The notes under the pieces were generated by a model. That model saw only the letters and a list, made by a program, of their open reading frames with translations, was not told the DNA's origin and did no database searches. Positions 61,051 through 64,000 of a stretch of 64,000 nt of DNA are shown here, in pieces; position 1 is the first letter of the stretch; the number at the start of each line of letters is the position of its first letter. The stretch comes from Sulfurimonas gotlandica GD1 (GTDB lineage Bacteria > Campylobacterota > Campylobacteria > Campylobacterales > Sulfurimonadaceae), in assembly GCF_000242915.1 (NCBI RefSeq), contig NZ_AFRZ01000001.1:2480001-2544000 (forward strand), written 5' to 3'. Both the position numbers and the translations under genes were made by a program.

Positions 61051-63030
61051 ATGTTTAATTCTATTGCAAAAAAAGTTACGTATATACAGGTTGTTGTAAT
61101 TGTTGTCTCAATGGTTGCCTTTATAGGCTATATAAATGACTATTTAAACAGTTATATAAATAAAGAAACTCATCTAAAATTAGATTCGAGTGTTGAGCGA
61201 ATGGTTCAAACTATGGATACTTATAATGGAGCATTGGAAGAGAGTGCAACTAAGTTATATAATGTATTTAAAAGTAACTTCAGTGATTTTTCTATTACTC
61301 CAAATGAAAGAGTGGATGTGTATGGTGTCTCTACTCCAGTCTTAGTAAGTGATGGTGCAGTTATAAATAATAACTTTGCAAAAATTGAAGAATTTACAAA
61401 ACTTACAGGTGCAGTAGCTACAGTTTTTGCTAAAGATGGGGATGATTTTGTGCGTGTATCTACATCTTTGTTAAAGATAGATGGAAAAAGAGCAATGGGT
61501 ACATACCTTGGAGGATCAAAAAGTCCGGCATTTAAACCCATAATGGACAAACAAACATACATAGGTAATGCAAGACTATTTGGAAAAGATTATGTAACTG
61601 TCTACTCTCCAATATTGAGTATAAGTGGAGATGTGATTGGTATTTTATTTATAGGTTACGATTTTACAGATGGACTCAAATCTCTCTCTCAAAAGATCAA
61701 CCAAATGAAGATAGGTGAAAATGGTCATTTCTATGCGATAAACTTAAAAACAAAAAAATATGATATTCATAATACATCAATAGGTACTGACGCAAACTCA
61801 GATGTGGCAAAACAGATAATAGAAAAAAAAGATGGCTATATCGCTTATAATGAAGATGAGTTAAGTAAAGCTGTAAGATTTAAAGCTTTTACAAAATGGA
61901 ACTGGATAGTTGTAGGAGAAGTTAACTTAGCAGATTTTGAAAAAACAAATACAGAGCTAAGAGAGAACTTGATTATAGCTGCTACTATTATGACTTTTAT
62001 AATTACGCTTATCACGTGGTTAGTAGTAAAAAGAGTAGTCTCTAGTCCTCTAAATAATCTTATATTTTGTACAAAAAACCTTTCAAGTGGAGATGGTGAC
62101 CTTACCAGAAAACTAGATATTAAGGGACGTGATGAAGTTGCAGAAGCTAGTAAAGGGATAAATGATTTTATAGAAAAAGTAAGAATTCTTATTGCAGATG
62201 CTAAGAATCTATCAACTGAAAACTCATCAATATCTCATCAACTCTCAACAACATCAAATGAGGTTGGTAAACTATTAGAAGAATCAACAACAGTAGTAAA
62301 GAATACAACCGAGCAGGCAGTTACTATCAAAGATGAGATGGGGAATAGTATAGAAGAGGCAAAAATATCTAAAGATGATTTGGAAAAAGCGAATGGATTT
62401 TTAACACAAGCAAATCAAGCAATTTTAGAACTTACAAAAGATATAAAAATAAGTGCCTCAGTTGAAATAGAATTAGCTCATAGTATAAAACAACTAAGCG
62501 AAGATGCTAAACAGGTAAAAGATGTACTTTTAGTTATAGGTGATATAGCCGATCAAACAAACTTACTCGCATTAAATGCAGCAATTGAAGCGGCTCGTGC
62601 AGGTGAACATGGCCGTGGATTTGCTGTTGTTGCTGATGAAGTTAGAAAACTAGCTGAGAGAACACAAAAAAGCTTAATAGAAATAAATGCCACTATTGGT
62701 GTAATTGTTCAATCTATTATGGATTCCAGTGAGCAGATGACACAAAATTCTATGAAAGTAGAAAAATTGAGTGAAACCGCTATAGGAGTTGAAAATAAGA
62801 TAAATGATCTTTCAGAGGTGATGGGTGAAGCGATTATAATGGCAGATAAAACAGTAGAAAGTTATATTCAAACAGGAAAAGACACTGAGAATATAATTAA
62901 CAGCATTAGTAAAATAAATGAGCTCTCTGGCAAAAATGCAAGAAGCATTGAAGAGATTGCAAGTGCAGCCGAACATATGAATGCAATGACTGAAACACTT
63001 AACACTAAACTATCTGAATTTAAAACTTAA
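61051..63030 (+). CDS. methyl-accepting chemotaxis protein with Cache_3-Cache_2 sensor
   Basis: The 659-residue receptor has an N-terminal membrane helix (about 12-32), a periplasmic Cache_3/Cache_2 fusion (about 38-300, with [16 protein letters not shown] and [15 protein letters not shown]), a second helix (about 306-327), HAMP, and a signalling hairpin with [20 protein letters not shown]. Ligands of this sensor class include small acids and amino acids. A candidate Rrf2 operator in its leader would couple its expression to sulfur status. Confidence 0.92.
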   Translation: MFNSIAKKVTYIQVVVIVVSMVAFIGYINDYLNSYINKETHLKLDSSVERMVQTMDTYNGALEESATKLYNVFKSNFSDFSITPNERVDVYGVSTPVLVSDGAVINNNFAKIEEFTKLTGAVATVFAKDGDDFVRVSTSLLKIDGKRAMGTYLGGSKSPAFKPIMDKQTYIGNARLFGKDYVTVYSPILSISGDVIGILFIGYDFTDGLKSLSQKINQMKIGENGHFYAINLKTKKYDIHNTSIGTDANSDVAKQIIEKKDGYIAYNEDELSKAVRFKAFTKWNWIVVGEVNLADFEKTNTELRENLIIAATIMTFIITLITWLVVKRVVSSPLNNLIFCTKNLSSGDGDLTRKLDIKGRDEVAEASKGINDFIEKVRILIADAKNLSTENSSISHQLSTTSNEVGKLLEESTTVVKNTTEQAVTIKDEMGNSIEEAKISKDDLEKANGFLTQANQAILELTKDIKISASVEIELAHSIKQLSEDAKQVKDVLLVIGDIADQTNLLALNAAIEAARAGEHGRGFAVVADEVRKLAERTQKSLIEINATIGVIVQSIMDSSEQMTQNSMKVEKLSETAIGVENKINDLSEVMGEAIIMADKTVESYIQTGKDTENIINSISKINELSGKNARSIEEIASAAEHMNAMTETLNTKLSEFKT

Positions 63031-63040
63031 TAATATATTT

Positions 63041-63245
63041 GAGAAAGGCTATCCGGAAGTGTTCAAAACTTTGTGTCAGACCGATAGAATATTAAATTCT
63101 AAAGGAATGACTTATGAAACAACAGTTCAATATGGACGAGGCATTTGAACTCATAAAACAAGGTGCCAGAATTGATGGTAAAGATGGAGTACTCGCTCCA
63201 CTGATTAAACAACTTACTGAATTGGATGAAGCTTTAAATATATGA
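63041..63245 (+). mobile_element. IS256-type remnant: left end and N terminus of transposase
   Basis: The frame at 63114-63245 encodes 43 residues (MKQQFNMDEAFELIKQG, then GKDGVLAPLIKQLTE) and stops. The GKDGVLAPLIKQLTE block is the N-terminal motif of IS256/Mutator-type transposases, which are about 400 residues. The 63041-63110 sequence, with GGCTATCCGGAAGTG and TTTGTGTCAGACC, looks like the left end of such an element. All the catalytic part is missing. It lies between the chemoreceptor and flagellin genes. Confidence 0.8.
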
Positions 63246-63325
63246 TTTAAAAGCTCACTTTTTTATGTTCCATAATCACTTAGGGTTTGTGAAACTTTGC
63301 AGTTTTTACTTTTTGAACACTTTGT

Positions 63326-63361
63326 GGAACACGGAAAACTAATATGAGTGCTTCGTGTTCC
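63326..63361. repeat. GGAACAC inverted and direct repeats downstream of the IS remnant
   Basis: GGAACACG (63326-63333) and CGTGTTCC (63354-63361) form a perfect 8-bp inverted repeat. A third GGAACAC lies at 63378-63384 and both direct copies have GGAAAACT nearby. They may be leftovers of the element's right side or a regulatory site. Nothing else is seen in 63246-63450. Confidence 0.45.
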
Positions 63362-63450
63362 AAAAATAAGGAAAACTGGAACACTTTTTTTACACCAACA
63401 CAACCTAATACCCACCAAAATCTAACAACTATAGAAATATATAGGTTATC

Positions 63451-63480
63451 TTTAAAGATTATATAAAAAGATGTCGATTT
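63451..63480 (+). promoter_or_regulatory. candidate sigma-28-type flagellin promoter
   Basis: TTTAAAG at 63451-63457 and GTCGATTT at 63473-63480, 15 bp apart, resemble the flagellar sigma-28 promoters of Campylobacter (TAAA-like -35 and CGATAT-like -10). The start codon lies 53 bp downstream with AAGGA before it. Confidence 0.5.
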
Positions 63481-63533
63481 AGTAGGCGTGAATAAATAGC
63501 AAGGACGCTGTTTAGTAATTAAAAGGATTTATT

Positions 63534-64000
63534 ATGGGATTTATAATAAACACAAACATAGGTGCAATGAACGCACACAGAAACGCTACAATGAACAACG
63601 TTGGACTTGAAAAAAGTCTTAACTCGTTGAGTTCAGGTTTACGTATCAATAAATCAGCAGATGATTCAGCAGGCATGGCAATATCAAGTAAACTTACAGC
63701 ACAATCTCAAGCGCTTGGTCAAGCAATAAGAAATGCAAATGATTGAATTGGTCTAGTTCAAACAGCTGATGGAGCCCTGGAAGAGTATACAAATATTTTA
63801 AAAAGAGTAAGAGTGCTTTCAGTTCAATCAGCAAATGACACACAAGATGCAACTTCTCGATCATATATACAAAAAGAAGTTACTGCGCTTTTAGCAGAAG
63901 CTAATGATATTGCTACTACTACAAAATTTAATGGGCAAGTACTTTTGGATGGGACAGTAGGTGGCACACCAAATACCCTTACTGCGACACAAATAGCTCA
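63534..64000 (+). pseudogene. flagellin gene with in-frame TGA, cut by the window end
   Basis: The first 70 codons encode a flagellin N terminus ([42 protein letters not shown]). A TGA at 63744-63746 interrupts the frame, and the same frame continues as IGLVQTADGALEEYTNILK through the window end, with good flagellin similarity. Relatives usually have Gly or Ala at this codon, so GGA to TGA is the simplest change. TGA is a normal stop for other genes here. The allele should be non-functional unless the TGA is read through or is a sequencing error. Confidence 0.8.

Noticed and set aside
63744-63746. TGA read as glycine (recoding, as in some candidate phyla)
   Set aside because: Other genes in the window end normally at TGA (for example the FIST gene at 27916-27918), so a nonsense mutation or base error is simpler.

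Overview
The window looks like a chromosomal segment of a Campylobacterota (epsilonproteobacterial) chemolithotroph, most like Sulfurimonas. The basis is low G+C coding, many GGDEF/EAL, PAS and HAHQWRQPL-type histidine-kinase genes, small periplasmic c-type cytochromes, a periplasmic alpha-carbonic anhydrase, an FlhX/FliK-like flagellar pair and epsilon-type operon arrangements. No rRNA, tRNA or CRISPR array was seen.

Layout. 0-10 kb: end of a TauE/SafE-type membrane protein, three c-di-GMP genes, an HDOD protein and polA. 10-18 kb: FlhX and a FliK-like protein, a PAS kinase/response-regulator pair, hrpB and a diguanylate cyclase. 18-23 kb: a siroheme nitrite/sulfite reductase, then the anaerobic ribonucleotide reductase locus, in which the glycyl-radical tail of NrdD is a separate 50-codon gene. 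23-36 kb: mostly housekeeping genes (ThiE-like, DTW, rseP, pgsA, dapA), a histone-H1-like peptide, a FIST sensor with its kinase, cytochromes and carbonic anhydrase. 36-44.3 kb: an arylpyruvate/arylacetate module (IorAB, PaaK-type ligase, ACT protein, thioesterase) downstream of an OprD-like porin and an SSS symporter with a small accessory protein.

44.5-50.7 kb is the accessory part. It holds a NYN-type protein and a remnant copy of it on the far side of a histidine kinase gene, then a cytochrome gene followed by a mosaic of partial duplications, each ending in the same 26-bp direct repeat. Next come three unrelated minus-strand ORFs separated by imperfect palindromes whose ends resemble integron attC sites, a candidate integrase-less cassette array. 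An S24 peptidase-fold gene without a helix-turn-helix closes the region.

50.7-60.7 kb is a sulfur-assimilation block in two minus-strand operons: rrf2-cysK-aminotransferase V-metY-mnmA and DUF2061-cysH-cysD-cysN-sulfite reductase. Sulfate would be activated by CysDN, reduced by CysH and the siroheme reductase, and fixed by CysK and MetY. A shared inverted repeat lies upstream of both operons and upstream of the chemoreceptor gene at 61 kb, suggesting one Rrf2 regulon. The window ends with an IS256-type remnant and a flagellin gene interrupted by an in-frame TGA.

A recurrent feature is a -10 box 5-7 nt before the start codon (12060, 16499, 17901, 22945, 25515, 44568), predicting leaderless transcripts.
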